A DNA stretch of 7,307 nt from Prosthecobacter sp. Its GTDB lineage: Bacteria; Verrucomicrobiota; Verrucomicrobiia; Verrucomicrobiales; Verrucomicrobiaceae. A program made the translations under genes and the position numbers. Below are positions 6,637-7,307 of this stretch, piece after piece. Position 1 is the stretch's first letter. Every line of letters starts with the position of its first letter. The stretch covers positions 1 through 7,307 of the forward strand of contig JAIWOJ010000100.1 in assembly GCA_020216965.1 (NCBI GenBank), read 5' to 3'. The notes beneath the pieces are model-generated. The model made no database searches, had not been told where the DNA came from, and saw only the letters and a program-made list of their open reading frames with translations.

Positions 6637-6801
6637 ATGAAAACAATCCTGTCCATCCTCACCCTCGCTGCTCTGAGCACTGCCGCCTTTGCCGGTGATG
6701 CCTGCAAAAAGTGCTGTGCTGACAAAGGCAAGTCCTGCGCTGCCTGCTGCAAAGAGGCTGGCAAAACCTGTGGCAAAGACTGCTGCAAGGAGGCCAAGTA
6801 A
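6637..6801 (+). CDS. Small exported cysteine-rich peptide with CxxCC repeats
   Basis: A 54-aa protein with no name that I recognise. Residues 1-19 form a clear signal peptide (MKTILSILTLAALSTAAFA), with an AFA cleavage site before G20, placing the mature 35-residue peptide in the periplasm or outside. That peptide holds nine Cys (23, 26, 27, 34, 37, 38, 45, 49, 50) and nine Lys. It is built from three near-repeats of about 11 residues: CKKCCADKGKS, CAACCKEAGKT and CGKDCCKEAK, the last with one extra residue in the CxxCC unit. There are no aromatic residues or His in the mature part, a metallothionein-like composition. Metal binding or thiol buffering is an inference. ATG 6637 is chosen for the signal peptide; the frame is open back to 6493, but that extension looks random. 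A strong terminator ends the transcript. Confidence 0.88.
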   Translation: MKTILSILTLAALSTAAFAGDACKKCCADKGKSCAACCKEAGKTCGKDCCKEAK

Positions 6802-6827
6802 GACCACGCCAAGCGCGTGATAACCAC

Positions 6828-6870
6828 ACCGCCGCCGCCCGCATCTGCCGGGCGGCGGCGGTCGTTTTTT
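6828..6870 (+). terminator. Rho-independent terminator of the Cys-rich peptide gene
   Basis: A perfect 14-bp GC-rich stem pairs 6828-6841 with 6849-6862 around a 7-base loop (CATCTGC). CG and then six T (6865-6870) follow immediately. It starts 26 bases after the stop codon of the peptide gene. On the opposite strand no T run follows the stem, so it should act rightward only and does not serve nadA. Confidence 0.95.
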
Positions 6871-6883
6871 GGGCTGGGGTTGC

Positions 6884-7307
6884 CTACTTGCTCAGCTCTA
6901 GCATCCTGAGGATGGGCTTTTCAGCACGGACGCGGATGTCTTCTGGCATGTTGACCTGAGGGGTCAGGTCGCGCAGCGCATCGTGCAGTTTTTGCAGGGT
7001 ATTTAGCTTCATATAGCGGCAGTCTGCGCAGGCGCAGTGGCCGGTAGGGCCGGGGATGAACTTTTTCCCTGGCACCTCGCGCTGTAGGCGATGCAGCATG
7101 CCGCTTTCAGTGACGATGATGAAGGTGCTAGCGGGATGGTCCCGGCAGTAGCCGACCATTTTTTCCGTGGAGCAGACCTCGTCCGCCAGCATCCGCACGG
7201 CAAAGGTGCATTCTGGGTGAGCGACGACTTGCGCGTCGGGGTGTTCGTCCTTGATCGCTTGGATGCTATCGCGAGTGAACTCCACATGGACGTAGCAGGC
7301 TCCCTTC
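6884..7307 (-). CDS. nadA: Quinolinate synthase, C-terminal part (runs off the window)
   Basis: Quinolinate synthase condenses iminoaspartate with dihydroxyacetone phosphate to quinolinate in de novo NAD synthesis, using a [4Fe-4S] cluster. About 140 C-terminal residues are visible, from KGACYVHVEFT at the right edge to the stop at 6884; whole proteins are about 300-370 aa. Recognisable blocks, numbered in the fragment, are HPEC (30-33), with the second cluster cysteine C33, STEKM (46-50), TESGMLHRLQREVPGK, and CACADCRYMKLNTL (91-104), where the final cysteine C96 is the expected third ligand. The first ligand lies outside the window. The spacing CxCxxC differs from the CxxCxxC of E. coli NadA, but the ligand Cys is kept. 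A GTG at 7285 is internal, because homology continues upstream of it. The gene converges on the Cys-rich peptide gene. Confidence 0.95.
   Translation of the reverse strand, partial: KGACYVHVEFTRDSIQAIKDEHPDAQVVAHPECTFAVRMLADEVCSTEKMVGYCRDHPASTFIIVTESGMLHRLQREVPGKKFIPGPTGHCACADCRYMKLNTLQKLHDALRDLTPQVNMPEDIRVRAEKPILRMLELSK

Overview
The window reads as a stretch of chromosome from a GC-rich Gram-negative bacterium, most likely a member of the Verrucomicrobiota (Verrucomicrobiales-like). That placement is an inference. It rests on a secreted arylsulfatase of the type abundant in Verrucomicrobiota and Planctomycetota, a GxxExxY-family gene, the lack of Shine-Dalgarno sequences at every visible start, and high GC. 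No ribosomal RNA or other strong taxonomic marker is present.

Layout. Positions 3-3944 (+) hold the two subunits of phenylalanyl-tRNA synthetase, pheS and pheT. They are separated by about 540 bp containing a GxxExxY protein gene of the PDDEXK nuclease-like fold. That gene is bracketed by ACAGGAT/ATCCTGT sequences in inverted orientation, and the right side carries four TCCTGT units. Its base composition is about ten points lower in GC than sampled parts of pheT, so it looks like a small cassette inserted into the pheST operon.

Positions 3993-5952 (-) run convergently to pheT. A BCP/PrxQ-type peroxiredoxin comes first in transcription, followed by an exported sulfatase with a formylglycine CTPSR motif and two unusual active-site positions. 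Positions 6065-6801 (+) diverge from the peroxiredoxin and encode two exported cysteine-rich proteins. One is an unrecognised protein of about 136 aa with CxxCH and HCACC motifs. The other is a 54-aa peptide whose mature part is three near-repeats of a CxxCC unit, metallothionein-like in composition. A strong intrinsic terminator follows at 6828-6870. Positions 6884-7307 (-) are the C-terminal part of nadA (quinolinate synthase), which runs off the right edge.

How the genes fit together. PheS and PheT form one alpha2-beta2 enzyme, and the GxxExxY gene has no obvious role in it. The peroxiredoxin and the two Cys-rich exported proteins share a divergent intergenic region and may form a small thiol/metal or oxidative-stress group, but that is only suggested by position. 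The most interesting items are the flanked GxxExxY cassette inside pheST, the CxxCC-repeat peptide with its Cys/His-rich neighbour, and the sulfatase active-site substitutions.
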